The notes beneath the pieces are model-generated. The model was not told where the DNA came from and searched no databases. It saw only the letters and a list, made by a program, of their open reading frames with translations. This document shows, in pieces, positions 26,745 to 36,280 of a DNA stretch of 64,000 bases. Every line of letters starts with the position of its first letter. Position 1 is the stretch's first letter. Origin of the DNA: Phytohabitans suffuscus (lineage in GTDB: Bacteria > Actinomycetota > Actinomycetes > Mycobacteriales > Micromonosporaceae); NCBI RefSeq assembly GCF_011764565.1, contig NZ_AP022871.1, forward strand, positions 6,262,320-6,326,319, in the 5' to 3' direction. A program made the position numbers and the translations under genes.

Positions 26745-28625
26745 ATGTCCGTATCCCCCGACGACACGTCCGATCTCACCCGTCGCGCCTTGCTGGGCGG
26801 GGCGGCTGCCGCCGGCGTGCTGGCGACCCCGGCCGCGGGCCTGCTCGCGACCTCGGCCAGCGCCGCCAGCGCGGCCCCCGTCGAGGCCGGTGCCGCCGCT
26901 GCGGTCAAGGCGAGCGCGCCGTTCGGCCCCGGCGAGTTCCGCTGCCCGCAAGGGATCTCGGTGAACCGCGCGGGCCACATCGTGGTGGTCGACAACGGAA
27001 ACCAGCGGGTGCAGGTGTTCGGCGCGGACAGACAGTTCAGGTTCGCGTTCGGCGCGAAGGGCGAGGCGGACGGCGAGTTCGGCTTCCCGGTCGACGTGGC
27101 CATCGACAGCGACGGCCGGCTCGTCGTCCTGGACGGGTACCGCGTCCAGGTGTTCGACCCCAACGGCACCTTCGCGTTCGCCTTCGGCTCGGCGGGCGAG
27201 GACGACGCGCAGTTCGCCGGCCCGACCGCGCTGGCCGTCGACAGCGCGAACAACATCATCGTGGTGGACTCGGCCAGCCACCAGGTCAAGGTCTTCGACC
27301 GCGGCGGCCGGTTCAGGCTCAAGTTCGGCTCGCTGGGCTCCGGGCCGGGCCAGCTCAACGCCCCGCTCGGCGTGGCCGTCGACCGGCACGACAACATCGT
27401 CGTCACCGACCAGGCCAACCACCGGATCCAGGTGTTCAGCCCGGCCGGCAGGTACGTGACGCACTTCGGGTCGCTCGGCTCCGGACCGGGCGAGTTCAGC
27501 TTCCCGTTCGGCGTGGCGGTCAGCGGCAACGGCCAGATCGTCGTCACGGACGCCGGCAACCACCGGATCCAGGTGTTCGACTCCTCCGGCTGGTTCGTGC
27601 GGGCGTTCGGCACGCTCGGCACCGGCGACGGCCAGGTCAACTCGCCGTTCAACGTCACGACGGACAGCCAGAACAACATCCTCGTGGCGGACTCGGGCAA
27701 CGACCGCGTCCAGGTCTTCAGCGCGACCGGGGCGTACCTCGCGCAGTTCGGCGCCCCGCGCAGGAAGGTCGCGCGGACCGTCGGCGAGAGCGACTTCCTG
27801 TTCCCCACCGGCATCGCGATCGCCGCGACCGGCGACATCGTCATCGCCGACACCGGCAACCACCGCATCCAGGTCTTCGACGAGTCGGGCGGGCTCGTCG
27901 CGCGGTTCGGCTCGCTCGGCACGGGCAGGGGACAGTTCAACTTCCCGTACTCGGTGGCGGTCGACAGCACGGGCCGCATCCTCGTGCTGGACTCCGGAAA
28001 CCAGCGGATCCAGGTGTTCAGCCCGGAGCGGGAGTTCCTGTTCCAGTTCGGCGGCGTCGGCGCGGGCGAGGGCAAGTTCAGCAGCCCTTCGGGCCTCGCC
28101 GTGGACGGCCAGGACCGGATCATCGTGGGCGACGGCGGCAGCAGCCGGGTGCAGGTCTTCGACCCCAGCGGCAGGTTCCTGTTCCAGTTCGGCTCGTCCG
28201 GCACCGGGGCGGGCCAGTTCAGCGGCTGGTCGCTCGACGTCACCACGGGCGCCGACGGCCGGATCATCGCCAGTGACGGTCACAACCACCGGGTCCAGGT
28301 GTTCGACGCGAGCGGCCGGCACATGTTCAGCTTCGGGTCGATGGGCGCGGAGGTGGGGCAGTTCCGGGAGCCGGCGGCGGTGCAGACCGACCCGGAGGGC
28401 AACATCTACGTCTCCGACCTCGGCAACGCGCGCATCCAGAAGTTCGACTCCAGCGGCGGGTTCCTCGCGCTCGTCGGCGCGGACGAGCAGTTCGAAATCC
28501 TGCCGCCGGACGAGGGCGAGACCTGCGAGAAGCCGGCGATCGCCGCCGACGGCCGGCTCATCATCACCGACGCGGCGAACGACCTGGTGCGGATCGTCGA
28601 GCGGGCCCGCCCGTCCGCGGCGTGA
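26745..28625 (+). CDS. Secreted NHL-repeat beta-propeller protein (Tat signal)
   Basis: The 626-residue protein starts with a twin-arginine signal (DLTRRALLGGAAAAGVL, residues 9-25, followed by an Ala-rich stretch and ASA-type cleavage site near residue 45). The rest is about a dozen NHL repeats, each with the pattern 'GxFxxPxGVAVDxxGNIVVxDxGNHRIQVF'. Such domains form beta-propellers that bind ligands or partners; some are lyases or lactonases, but no catalytic set is evident. I infer a folded, exported binding protein. ATG 26745 follows GAGGAGG. It lies between a 2-deoxysugar gene and an ArsR/START pair, and a link to export or binding of the product is only a guess. Confidence 0.8.
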   Translation: MSVSPDDTSDLTRRALLGGAAAAGVLATPAAGLLATSASAASAAPVEAGAAAAVKASAPFGPGEFRCPQGISVNRAGHIVVVDNGNQRVQVFGADRQFRFAFGAKGEADGEFGFPVDVAIDSDGRLVVLDGYRVQVFDPNGTFAFAFGSAGEDDAQFAGPTALAVDSANNIIVVDSASHQVKVFDRGGRFRLKFGSLGSGPGQLNAPLGVAVDRHDNIVVTDQANHRIQVFSPAGRYVTHFGSLGSGPGEFSFPFGVAVSGNGQIVVTDAGNHRIQVFDSSGWFVRAFGTLGTGDGQVNSPFNVTTDSQNNILVADSGNDRVQVFSATGAYLAQFGAPRRKVARTVGESDFLFPTGIAIAATGDIVIADTGNHRIQVFDESGGLVARFGSLGTGRGQFNFPYSVAVDSTGRILVLDSGNQRIQVFSPEREFLFQFGGVGAGEGKFSSPSGLAVDGQDRIIVGDGGSSRVQVFDPSGRFLFQFGSSGTGAGQFSGWSLDVTTGADGRIIASDGHNHRVQVFDASGRHMFSFGSMGAEVGQFREPAAVQTDPEGNIYVSDLGNARIQKFDSSGGFLALVGADEQFEILPPDEGETCEKPAIAADGRLIITDAANDLVRIVERARPSAA

Positions 28626-28647
28626 CCGTGCACTCTTACAGTCTGCG

Positions 28648-28670
28648 CTTATATAACGTTCGGCTATATT
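28648..28670 (+). promoter_or_regulatory. ArsR promoter and candidate operator
   Basis: CTTATATAACGTTCGGCTATATT lies just before GTG 28677. It shares CTTATATAA with the palindrome upstream of the START gene at 29025-29034, so both are candidate sites of the ArsR protein encoded between them. The short leader suggests a nearly leaderless transcript. Confidence 0.5.
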
Positions 28671-28676
28671 GAACGC

Positions 28677-29018
28677 GTGCACGCGTTCGACGTTCTCGGC
28701 GACCCGGTGCGCCGCCGCATCCTGGAACTGCTCGCCGACGGCGAGCGGACCTCGGGGGCGGTCACCGAGGTCATCCAGGCCGAGTTCGGGATCTCCCAGC
28801 CCGCTGTCTCGCAGCACCTGCGCGTGTTGCGGGACAGCGGGTTCGCGTCCGTGCGGCCCGAGGGCACCCGCCGGCTGTACGCGGTCGACCCGGCGCCCCT
28901 GCGCGAGGTCGACGAGTGGCTGGAGCGGTTTCGCGGGTTCTGGGGCCAGCGGCTGGACGCCCTGGCGACCGAGCTGGCGCGGGGCAGGCGGGCACGCCGC
29001 GCCGACGACAAGCCTTAG
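28677..29018 (+). CDS. ArsR-family winged-helix repressor
   Basis: A 113-residue protein: MHAFDVLGDPVRRRILELLADGERTSGAVTEVI, then the recognition helix in FGISQPAVSQHLRVLRDSGF (about residues 43-62) and the wing VRPEGTRRLYAVDP. No metal-binding cysteine motif is present, so the inducer is probably not a thiophilic metal. This ArsR-plus-AHSA1 arrangement (regulator followed by an SRPBCC protein) is common in actinomycetes. GTG 28677 is right behind AT-rich DNA. It most likely represses itself and the START gene 88 bases downstream. Confidence 0.85.
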   Translation: MHAFDVLGDPVRRRILELLADGERTSGAVTEVIQAEFGISQPAVSQHLRVLRDSGFASVRPEGTRRLYAVDPAPLREVDEWLERFRGFWGQRLDALATELARGRRARRADDKP

Positions 29019-29024
29019 GTGCTA

Positions 29025-29034
29025 CTTATATAAG
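29025..29034 (+). promoter_or_regulatory. CTTATATAAG palindrome, candidate ArsR operator
   Basis: A perfect 10-bp palindrome seven bases after the ArsR stop and 73 bases before the START gene. Only a near-copy, CTTATATAAC, is seen at 28648, in front of the ArsR gene itself. Confidence 0.5.
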
Positions 29035-29106
29035 CCGAGAGTTTGGTATCGTGACTCCGCTCCGGGCCGCCGGGGCATCCATCCGCCAGGAAGGGATCCA
29101 GGAGTC

Positions 29107-29682
29107 ATGACCGACACCGCAGCTTGGCTGAAGACCGTCCACCGTGGAGTGAGCGCCGAGGACACCGACGCGGGCCGCGCCCGCACGGTGCTGGTGCGCA
29201 GGTCCTTCGACGCGCCCGTCGACGACGTGTGGGACGCGATCACGAACCCGGAGCGGCTCGCCCGGTGGTTCTTCCCGGTCACCGGGGAGCTTCGCGCCGG
29301 CGGCAAGTACCAGCTCGAAGGCAACGCGGGCGGCGAGATCCGGCAGTGCGAGCAGCCCCACCTGCTCGTCGTGACCTGGGAGTTCGACGGCGGCGGGTCG
29401 ACGGACCTGCGGGTGCGGCTCGTGCCCGGCGCGGACGGCGCCACCGTGGTCGAGCTGGAGCACACCGCCGTGCTGCCGTTCGACGACGAGACCTGGGCCG
29501 CCGGCATCGGCCGCTTCGCGCCCGGCTGGGACCACGCCTTCCAGCGCCTGGACAGCTACCTGCGCGGCGAGCTGGCCGAGGACGACTCGCCCACCGACCT
29601 GTCGCCGGAGGCGCGGCGGCTCTGGGAGCTGGCCGGCCAGGAGTGGGTCGAGGTGGCGCGGACCTGGCGCGGCCAGCGATAG
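29107..29682 (+). CDS. START/SRPBCC (AHSA1-type) domain protein
   Basis: This 191-residue protein is close in layout to the START protein at 12692: RRSFDAPVDDVWDAITNPERLARWFFPVTGELRAGGKYQLEGNAGGEI near residues 32-80, CEQPHLLVVTWEF, then VVELEHTAVLPFDDETWAAGIGRFAPGWDHAFQRLDSYLRGEL. Both share the GxGWDhxxxxLxxYLRGEL C-terminal helix, so they are paralogues. In calicheamicin producers, such proteins are cleaved by the activated drug and so inactivate it; a similar duty is inferred here. ATG 29107 follows a GGAAGGGATCCAGGAG purine stretch. It is probably induced through the ArsR protein upstream. Confidence 0.75.
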   Translation: MTDTAAWLKTVHRGVSAEDTDAGRARTVLVRRSFDAPVDDVWDAITNPERLARWFFPVTGELRAGGKYQLEGNAGGEIRQCEQPHLLVVTWEFDGGGSTDLRVRLVPGADGATVVELEHTAVLPFDDETWAAGIGRFAPGWDHAFQRLDSYLRGELAEDDSPTDLSPEARRLWELAGQEWVEVARTWRGQR

Positions 29683-29704
29683 CCGTGCCGGCGACCCCGG
29701 GGGG

Positions 29705-31393
29705 TCAGTGCGGCGCGTCGAGCCACACGGTCGACAGGTCGTCGTCGAAGCCGAGGGTGGGCAGCGGGACCGCGCCGCGCACCCGCGGACCGCGCAGCGG
29801 CGGCACGGCGGGTGTCTGGAAGAGCAGCGGCACCACCGGCAGGTCGGCCAGCACCCGGCGCTCGACCTCCTGCCAGAGCGGGGCCGCGCGGCGCGGGTCG
29901 AGGCTGTCCAGCGCGCGCTCGACGAGCCGGTCGACCTCCGGGTCCAGGTATCCGGCGAGGCCGTGCGCGAGCCGCTGGGCGAAGACCCGGGCGTTGCCGT
30001 GGAACCAGTCCGGCGCCAGCGACAGCACGGTCAGGTCCCACTCGCCGGACGGGTCGGCGACGCGGGCCCGGTGCCGCGCCGGCGGGAGCGGCACCAGCCG
30101 GAGGGTCACGCCGACCCGGGACAGGTCGGCGGCGATCGACCGGGCGACCGCGGCGGCCTCCGGCGGGTCGGAGTGGATGGCGGTGAGCGTCAGGCCGTCC
30201 GGGTGGCCGGAGCCGGCCAGCAGCTCCCGAGCCCGCTCGGGCAGGCCGCGGCCGCCCGGCGTCGGGTACGGGTCGGCGCCGGCGTGGAAGTCGTTGTGCG
30301 GCGGCACGATCCCGCCCGCGACCCGGACCGCCGTACCGGTGCGCGAGGCGACCACGACGTCCGCCAGGGCGGCCTTGTCGATCGCGTACCCGATGGCCTG
30401 GCGCACCGCCGGGTCGCGCGGCGGGCCGTCGCCGCGCGGGTTGAAGGCGAGGTAGGGGTCGAGGCTCCAGCCCAGCCCGGTGGTGGGCTCGGCCGGGCGC
30501 CCCGGGTGCGGCTCGGCGACCCGGACGCCCCACGCGAGGTCGACCTCGCCGGTGCGCAGCCGGCCGGCCAGCTCGACCGGGTCGGGCGCGGCGCCGAGGC
30601 CGACCTCGATCCGGTCCAGGTGCCGCCGCCGGACCGGGTCGGTGTCCTGGCGCCAGGCCGGGTTGGGCTCCAGCACCAGCTCCCGGCCGGGCTCGTAGGA
30701 GGCCACCCGGTACGGGCCGCTGGCGCGCAGGTGCTGGCGCAGCTCGGGGCTGTCCGGCAGGTACGCGTCGTACTCGGCCGGGGCGGGCGCCACGGCGGGC
30801 AGCGCGAGCATGCTGATGAAGTCGAGCGTCGGCCGGACCAGTTCGAACACCAGCGACTCGTCGTCCAGCGCGAAGACGCCGGCGATCTCGTGGCTGTCCT
30901 GGAACGCGGCGAGGTCGGCGGCCGTCGGGTCGGTGCCGGCCGCGGCCACGAACTCGGCGTGGAACCTCGCCATGCCCCGGACCGTGCTGGTGAAGTACGG
31001 CAGGACCGAGGGCGGGCGGACCGGGCTCGCCAGCCGCTTCATCCCGCGTACGACGTCGTGCGCGGTGACCGGGCGGCCGGTGTCCCAGCGCGCGCCCGGG
31101 CGCAGGTGCACCACGTACGTCGTGCCGCTGGCGCCGAGGCCGGCGTTGTAGATGGACGGGATCCGCGCGGCCAGGTCGGGCACCGGCGCGATCGCCTGCC
31201 AGCTGCGCACGTCGGGCTCGGCCCGGTAGGTGAACAGCTGGCGGGCGTACAGCCGGGTCAGCCGCGCGGAGGCGACGTCGTCGACGCGGGACGGGTCGAG
31301 GGCGGCCGGGTCGCCGGGGCCGCGCAGCCGGAGCGTGCCACCGGTGCGGATGCCGCGAAGGTCCACCCGGACCGGCTCGGTCTCGGTGAACAT
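29705..31393 (-). CDS. Family 5 solute-binding protein without signal peptide
   Basis: The 562-residue protein has the SBP_bac_5 (oligopeptide/dipeptide-binding) fold: GTLRLRGPGDPAALDPSR, YVVHLRPGARWDTGRPVTAHDVVRGMKRL, SGPYRVASYEPGRELVLEPNPAW, DPAVRQAIGYAIDKAALADVV and LADLPVVPLLFQTPAVP. Extracellular members carry a lipoprotein signal with a Cys; here the N-terminus (MFTETEPVRVDLRG) is polar and no ABC permease or ATPase genes are nearby, so it should remain in the cytoplasm. A paralogue is at 46561-48259. It may bind a precursor or product intracellularly. ATG 31393 overlaps the stop of the class V enzyme, so the two are coupled. Confidence 0.8.
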   Translation of the reverse strand: MFTETEPVRVDLRGIRTGGTLRLRGPGDPAALDPSRVDDVASARLTRLYARQLFTYRAEPDVRSWQAIAPVPDLAARIPSIYNAGLGASGTTYVVHLRPGARWDTGRPVTAHDVVRGMKRLASPVRPPSVLPYFTSTVRGMARFHAEFVAAAGTDPTAADLAAFQDSHEIAGVFALDDESLVFELVRPTLDFISMLALPAVAPAPAEYDAYLPDSPELRQHLRASGPYRVASYEPGRELVLEPNPAWRQDTDPVRRRHLDRIEVGLGAAPDPVELAGRLRTGEVDLAWGVRVAEPHPGRPAEPTTGLGWSLDPYLAFNPRGDGPPRDPAVRQAIGYAIDKAALADVVVASRTGTAVRVAGGIVPPHNDFHAGADPYPTPGGRGLPERARELLAGSGHPDGLTLTAIHSDPPEAAAVARSIAADLSRVGVTLRLVPLPPARHRARVADPSGEWDLTVLSLAPDWFHGNARVFAQRLAHGLAGYLDPEVDRLVERALDSLDPRRAAPLWQEVERRVLADLPVVPLLFQTPAVPPLRGPRVRGAVPLPTLGFDDDLSTVWLDAPH

Positions 31394-32696
31394 CAGGACA
31401 TCTCCTCCGCGACGCGGACCATCGTCGCGACCGCGCGCTCGATCTCGTCGTGGTCGTTGAACAGGTGGGCGGTGAAGCGGGCGGCGTAGTGCTGGTGCGG
31501 CGAGCCGGGCACGTCGAACTCGGTCCACCGGATCCAGATCCGGTGCTCCTTCTCCATCCGCGTCACGTACTCGTGGATCTTCTTGACGTTCCACGCGTCG
31601 CGCCGGTCGCGGAACGGGTGGAACGCGACCAGCGGCGAGCGCAGCCGGGGGTCCGCGCCGGGGGAGTACATCGCCTGCTCGCCGAAGTGCTCCGCGATCA
31701 GCCGGCGGCCGTGGTCGGCAAGCTCCATGGCCCGCCGCTCGATCCGCCCGCGGCCGATCTGGTCGAAGATCTCGCACGCCTTGGCCAGGCCGGCGCCGCG
31801 GGCGATGCTCGCGCTGCCGGCGCTCTGCAGGTAGTCGCCGATGTTGTCGCTCTCGATCGCGGTGTGGCTGCGCGGCGGAGGGCTGCCGTGCATCGGGTAC
31901 CAGGTGGAGATGATCGGCCACAGCGTGGGCAGCGGCAGCGGGTTGTGCTCGGGACCACCTTGTTGCGCACGTACAGCAGGCCGGTGCCGAGCGGTCCACA
32001 TTGGAACTTGGAGCCCGAGCAGGAGATGAAGTCGGCGCCCAGGGCGCGCATGTCGCAGTCGAGCATGCCGGGCAGCAGCGCGCCGTCGATGACCGTGATG
32101 AGGCCGTGCCGGTGGGCCAGCTCGCAGAGCGCGCGGATCGGCAGCAGCGTGCCGGTGAACAGGGTGACCCCGGCGAACGCCAGCACCTTCGTGCGCGGCC
32201 CGATCGCCCGCTCGAAGAGGTCGACGATCTCCTCCGCGCGCACGTCGTACCCGGAGGGGAGCGTCAGCGCCTTGACGGTGATGCCGTGCCGGTTGCGGAC
32301 GAGGTTGAAGTTGGACAGCACCGAGTAGCACTCGTGCGTGGTGGTGACCACCTCGTCGCCCTCGTGGAGGTCGAGCCCGTTGATGACCCGCGCGACGCCC
32401 TCGGTGGCGTTGTGGGTGATGACCATCTCGTCCTGGTCGACGCCGAACGACCGCGCGATCCGCTCGCGGTGCCCGGTGTACATGCCCGGCGGGTAGACGT
32501 CCATCAGGCCGCCGGTCCACGCCCGGGTGACCTGGTCCATCGTGTCCAGCACCTCGTAGGGCATGGCGCCGATCGTGCCCGTGTTGAGGTGGATCGCGTT
32601 CGGCGTCAGCATGAACAGCTCGCGGATCTCGTCCCAGGACGCGTCGCGAAGGGGTGGTGCGCCGGGGAGTGTCTCGGGGATCGCGGTCTGGGTCAC
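31393..32696 (-). CDS. Class V PLP-dependent enzyme (isopenicillin-N-epimerase-like), frameshifted
   Basis: About 434 residues of the class V aminotransferase superfamily, nearer to isopenicillin N epimerase/aminotransferases than to SufS. Motifs: NTGTIGAMPYEVLD, VDQDEMVITHNATEGVARVINGL, GDEVVTTTHECYSV, VIDGALLPG and FISCSGSKFQCGPLGTG with the PLP lysine. No SufS-type active-site Cys loop is seen. At about 31951-31953 the frame breaks after NKVVP; adding one C gives EHNPLPLPTLWP and continuation to the stop at 31393. GTG 32696 is preferred over ATG 32723 because GGGAGG lies five bases upstream. Substrate unknown. Confidence 0.75.
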
Positions 32697-32735
32697 GGCT
32701 GCCTCCCGTACCGAGTGGAGCATTCCCCGGCGAGA

Positions 32736-32754
32736 TTACCATATGATATTCAAG
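32736..32754 (-). promoter_or_regulatory. 19-bp AT-rich box shared with 34726
   Basis: TTACCATATGATATTCAAG is identical to 34726-34744. It sits 40 bases upstream of the class V enzyme start (minus strand), so it is a candidate promoter or operator for a common regulator. Confidence 0.55.
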
Positions 32755-32767
32755 CTTTGTCTCGCGG

Positions 32768-33138
<371 letters not shown>

Positions 33139-33157
<19 letters not shown>

Positions 33158-33441
33158 GGTCCGATTCCCCATCTGTCGTAGATCTGCTGGAGCGGGGATG
33201 TGTCGAGGTCGATGAAGATGTATCGCCCCTCGCGGCGGATCACCACCAGCCCGGCCTCCTCCAGCACCGCGAGGTGCTGCGAGACGGCCTGCCGCGACGA
33301 GGTGAACCCCTTGCCGATCAGCCGCTTGCACAGCTCGAAGAGGGTCTGGCCGGCGCGGTCGCGCAGCTCGTCGAGGATGGCGCGCCTGGTGGGATCGGCG
33401 ATCGCCTTGTACACATCGCCCACGGCCCGGACGATATGCAA
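33139..33441 (-). CDS. ArsR-family regulator
   Basis: A 100-residue winged-helix protein: VYKAIADPTRRAILDELRDRAGQTLFELCKRLIGKGFTSSRQAVSQHLAVLEEAGLVVIRREGRYIFIDLDTSPLQQIYDRWG covers the whole HTH and wing. It belongs to the subgroup that usually sits beside AHSA1 or VOC genes. ATG 33441 is in AT-richer sequence (ATATGCAAGCGG). It probably controls its own operon with the VOC gene. No sensor cysteines in a metal motif are present. Confidence 0.83.
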
Positions 33442-33490
33442 GCGGTGACTTGCATGTCAAGCGGGGCGTCGCCGCGTGCCGGGGCGGGGC

Positions 33491-34693
33491 TCAGCCCACC
33501 GCCCCGGCCACGAGGTCGGTGGGGACGAGCTGCTCCTCCAGCAGCGGGCGGTACCGGTCGGCCACGGACTGCCCCGCCGGCCGCGCGTCCAGCCACGCCG
33601 CGACCAGCCGGTGACCCTCCACATAGGTCACCGAGTACGCCCGCCACAGCGGGTCGGTCAGGAACGTGGTCATGTGCTCGGCCCGGTCCCGCGGCAGCAG
33701 CAGCCAGCGCCGCAGGTAGCCGGTGACCTCGTCCGGGCCGGCGCCGCGGTCGTGCGCCAGGATCGCCGCGTCCTGCCGGGCCGGCAGGAGCTGGCGGACC
33801 AGGCCGAGCATCCGCTCGACCAGCTCGCCCTCGACGCGCACGCCGAGCCCGGCCAGCAGCTCCTGCGTCCAGCGCCCCCAGCCCTCGCCGAGGGTCGCGG
33901 CGACCGCCAGCTCCGCGGTGCCCTCGGCCATCAGGCACTGCGGCGTGTTGACCAGCGCGAGCGTGTGCTCCGCCTCGCCCCGGGCGCGCACCAGGCCGGC
34001 CTCCTTGAGGCAGCGCTCGGTGTGGTGCCCGGCGTACGACTCGTGGGTGGCCAGCAGCGGCAGCGCCGCGATGGTGCGGCCGGCGCCGGCGTTGAGCGAC
34101 ACCGACGAGCGGAAGCCGCCCAGGTAGCGGTTGTACGCGTTCCACGGGGCGTCCTGGACCACCTCGTAGTCGACGCGCTCGCCGCCGGGCAGGCCGAACG
34201 CCGGGCCGACCAGCTCGCGCAGCCGCTCGGAGACCGCGCGGACACCGGCCAGCAGCCTGTCCGCCGGGATGGCGTTGCGCTCGTAGAACGCGTCGACGCG
34301 GCTGGCGAGGTCGCCGCCGCCGGGCAGCAGCCCGGCGATCGTGTCGTGGATCTCCGCGTACCGCGCCGGGTCGCCCAGCTCGACGCCGACCTCGAAGTAC
34401 TCCCGGACCTCGGCCAGGAACGGCAGCCGCTCGCCGGCCAGCCGCCGGGCCGTGCACTCCAGCGCGCGCAGCTGGGCGGCGAGGAACCGCCGCCGCGGCG
34501 CGGACAGGCCGCTGTCGGGCAGCGCCGCGCGGGCCCGGACCGCCTGGGCCACGAGGCCGGCGGGGTCGGGCGCCGGCTCCGCGGCCACCTCGGCGGCGAG
34601 CGCCGGGTCGCCGAACCAGCAGTCGACGAACCCGTCCACCAGCCGGCCGAGCCGCAGGCCGAGCCTCAGGTAGTCGCGCACGACCTCGTCCAT
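33491..34693 (-). CDS. DUF885-family putative metallohydrolase
   Basis: The 400-residue protein fits the DUF885 family. It has the expected zinc motif ATHESYAGHHTE near residue 225 (His-Glu...His), the upstream NAGAGRTIAALPLLA and DAPWNAYNRYLGG blocks, and YSVTYVEGHRLVAAWL near the end. Members look like zinc peptidases but activities are unproven, so I give no substrate. It is about 100 residues shorter at the N-terminus than large DUF885 lipoproteins and has no signal peptide, so it is cytoplasmic. ATG 34693 is the only reasonable start. It is divergent from the O-methyltransferase at 34780. Confidence 0.7.
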   Translation of the reverse strand: MDEVVRDYLRLGLRLGRLVDGFVDCWFGDPALAAEVAAEPAPDPAGLVAQAVRARAALPDSGLSAPRRRFLAAQLRALECTARRLAGERLPFLAEVREYFEVGVELGDPARYAEIHDTIAGLLPGGGDLASRVDAFYERNAIPADRLLAGVRAVSERLRELVGPAFGLPGGERVDYEVVQDAPWNAYNRYLGGFRSSVSLNAGAGRTIAALPLLATHESYAGHHTERCLKEAGLVRARGEAEHTLALVNTPQCLMAEGTAELAVAATLGEGWGRWTQELLAGLGVRVEGELVERMLGLVRQLLPARQDAAILAHDRGAGPDEVTGYLRRWLLLPRDRAEHMTTFLTDPLWRAYSVTYVEGHRLVAAWLDARPAGQSVADRYRPLLEEQLVPTDLVAGAVG

Positions 34694-34725
34694 CGGCCCC
34701 TCCCGGCTGACAGTTGCCGCGACGT

Positions 34726-34744
34726 TACCATATGATATTCAAGT
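34726..34744 (+). promoter_or_regulatory. 19-bp AT-rich box shared with 32736
   Basis: TTACCATATGATATTCAAG, identical to 32736-32754, lies 36 bases upstream of the O-methyltransferase start and 33 bases upstream of the divergent DUF885 gene. GGAGGGA at about 34764 is the ribosome site for ATG 34780. Confidence 0.55.
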
Positions 34745-34779
34745 ATCTGCCTGGCTCCACATCGGAGGGAGTGGCCGCG

Positions 34780-35790
34780 ATGTCCACGGCTGAGGGTCGG
34801 CAGTCCGCCCTGTTCCTTTTCGAGGAGGCGATGGCTTTCACGTACTCGGCCGCGCTGCGGGCGGTCGCCGCCCTCCGCGTCGCCGATCAGCTCGCCGCCG
34901 GCCCGCGCCCGGTGGCGGAGGTGGCCGCGGCCGTGGGCGTCGACGCCGGGGCGCTCGCCCGGATCCTGCGGCTGCTGGCCGGCCGGGGCATCTTCGCCGA
35001 GGAGGCGGACGGCCGCTTCGGGCTGGCGCCGGCCGGGCAGGCGCTGCGCTCGGACGCGGCGGTGCCGGCCCGGTCCGGCGTGCTGATGTTCACCGACGCG
35101 ATGTTCTGGACGACGTCGTACGAGCTGGCGAGCACCCTGCGCCGCGACGGGGCCACCTTCGCCGACGTGTTCGGCATGCCGCTGGGGGAGTACTTCGACC
35201 GGCACGCCGACAAGGAGGCGCTGTTCTACGACGGCATGGAGCGCGTGTCCGACGCGGAGAACCCACTGATCGCGGCCAGCTACGAGTTTCCCGCCTCGGG
35301 CACGGTCGCGGACGTCGGCGGTCGCTACGGCGGGCTGCTGGCGCAGGTGCTGCGGGCCAACCCCGGGCTGCGCGGCGTGCTGCTGGACAAGCCGGAGGAG
35401 GTCGCCAAGCACCGCCTCGACACGCCGGAGCTGGCCGGCCGCTGGGAGGTGGTCGGCGGGGACTTCTTCACCTCGGTCCCCCCGGCGGACGTCCTCGTGC
35501 TCAAGCGGATCCTGCACAACCTGGACGACGGCGACTGCGTACGCCTGCTGCGCAACTGCCGCGCCGCCCTCCACCCCGGCGGCACCGTCCTGGTGGTCGA
35601 CGCGATCGTCCCGGCCGACCCCGCGCCACACCAGAGCACGGCGATGGACTTCATGATGCTCGCCGCGATGACCGGCAAGGAACGCACCGAGGCCGAGATC
35701 GCCCCGCTCCTGTCGGCGGCCGGACTGCGCCTGACCCGGCTGGTCCCCACCCACTCGGTGATGTCCATAGTGGAGGCCGTGCCCCACTGA
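34780..35790 (+). CDS. SAM-dependent O-methyltransferase (COMT-like)
   Basis: A 336-residue Methyltransf_2 protein. An N-terminal dimerisation winged helix (RVADQLAAGPRPVAEVAAAVGVDAGALARILRLLAGRGIFAEE) is followed by the SAM domain: FPASGTVADVGGRYGGLLAQVL near residues 170-192, DFFTSVPPADVLVLKRILHNLDD, and AMDFMMLAAMTGKERTEAEI. Relatives methylate phenol or aglycone hydroxyls in aromatic polyketide and enediyne pathways (DnrK, CalO6). The catalytic His is in KRILHNLDD. A likely substrate is an aromatic or sugar hydroxyl of the product (inference). It has its own promoter region with a 19-bp box. Confidence 0.82.
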   Translation: MSTAEGRQSALFLFEEAMAFTYSAALRAVAALRVADQLAAGPRPVAEVAAAVGVDAGALARILRLLAGRGIFAEEADGRFGLAPAGQALRSDAAVPARSGVLMFTDAMFWTTSYELASTLRRDGATFADVFGMPLGEYFDRHADKEALFYDGMERVSDAENPLIAASYEFPASGTVADVGGRYGGLLAQVLRANPGLRGVLLDKPEEVAKHRLDTPELAGRWEVVGGDFFTSVPPADVLVLKRILHNLDDGDCVRLLRNCRAALHPGGTVLVVDAIVPADPAPHQSTAMDFMMLAAMTGKERTEAEIAPLLSAAGLRLTRLVPTHSVMSIVEAVPH

Positions 35791-36232
35791 CCGCTGGTGA
35801 CCGCCAAGGCGGTGACCATGCCGTCGCCACCCCTCGCCGCCTTGATCGACGCGGCCCGCGCCGCGCCCGGGTGTGTCCGTGGCGAGAAATTGCCCCTCCA
35901 GGGCCCGGCAGTTCGCCACGGACGGTCGGCGCTGCCATCGATCAAGGTATCTGCCGCTCCGCCAGCGGTCCCGGGCGCGCGAACCGGGCGGTTCGACAGC
36001 CCGCGCGGTCGACACCGCCGCCCCGACCTCGACCGACAGCCCACGGGGCTCCAGCGCCCCGGGCGGCCCGAGCCACATCAACCCCGGAAGCTCTCTGGAC
36101 GGACTAGGGCTGGCATACGACCCTTACTCCTCCAGAGACCTTCCGGGGTCAGGTTCGGGTCTGTCCACAGTGGCCTCTGTGCTTCGGCTGGTTTGTCGGC
36201 CCTGGTGTGGAGGCTGGGGGTCGGTTTCGGTG

Positions 36233-36280
36233 GATCGTGGTATAGATCCGCCCCTCTGGGGGCAGTTTTGTACCACGATC
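36233..36280 (+). repeat. Interrupted palindrome P1, copy C
   Basis: GATCGTGGTAT and GTACCACGATC flank an AGATCCGCCCC...GGGGGCAGTTTT centre; same orientation as copy A at 1263. Confidence 0.75.

Noticed and set aside
31393..32696. A second cysteine desulfurase
   Set aside because: It is class V PLP but lacks the SufS/IscS active-site Cys loop, so another PLP reaction is more likely.
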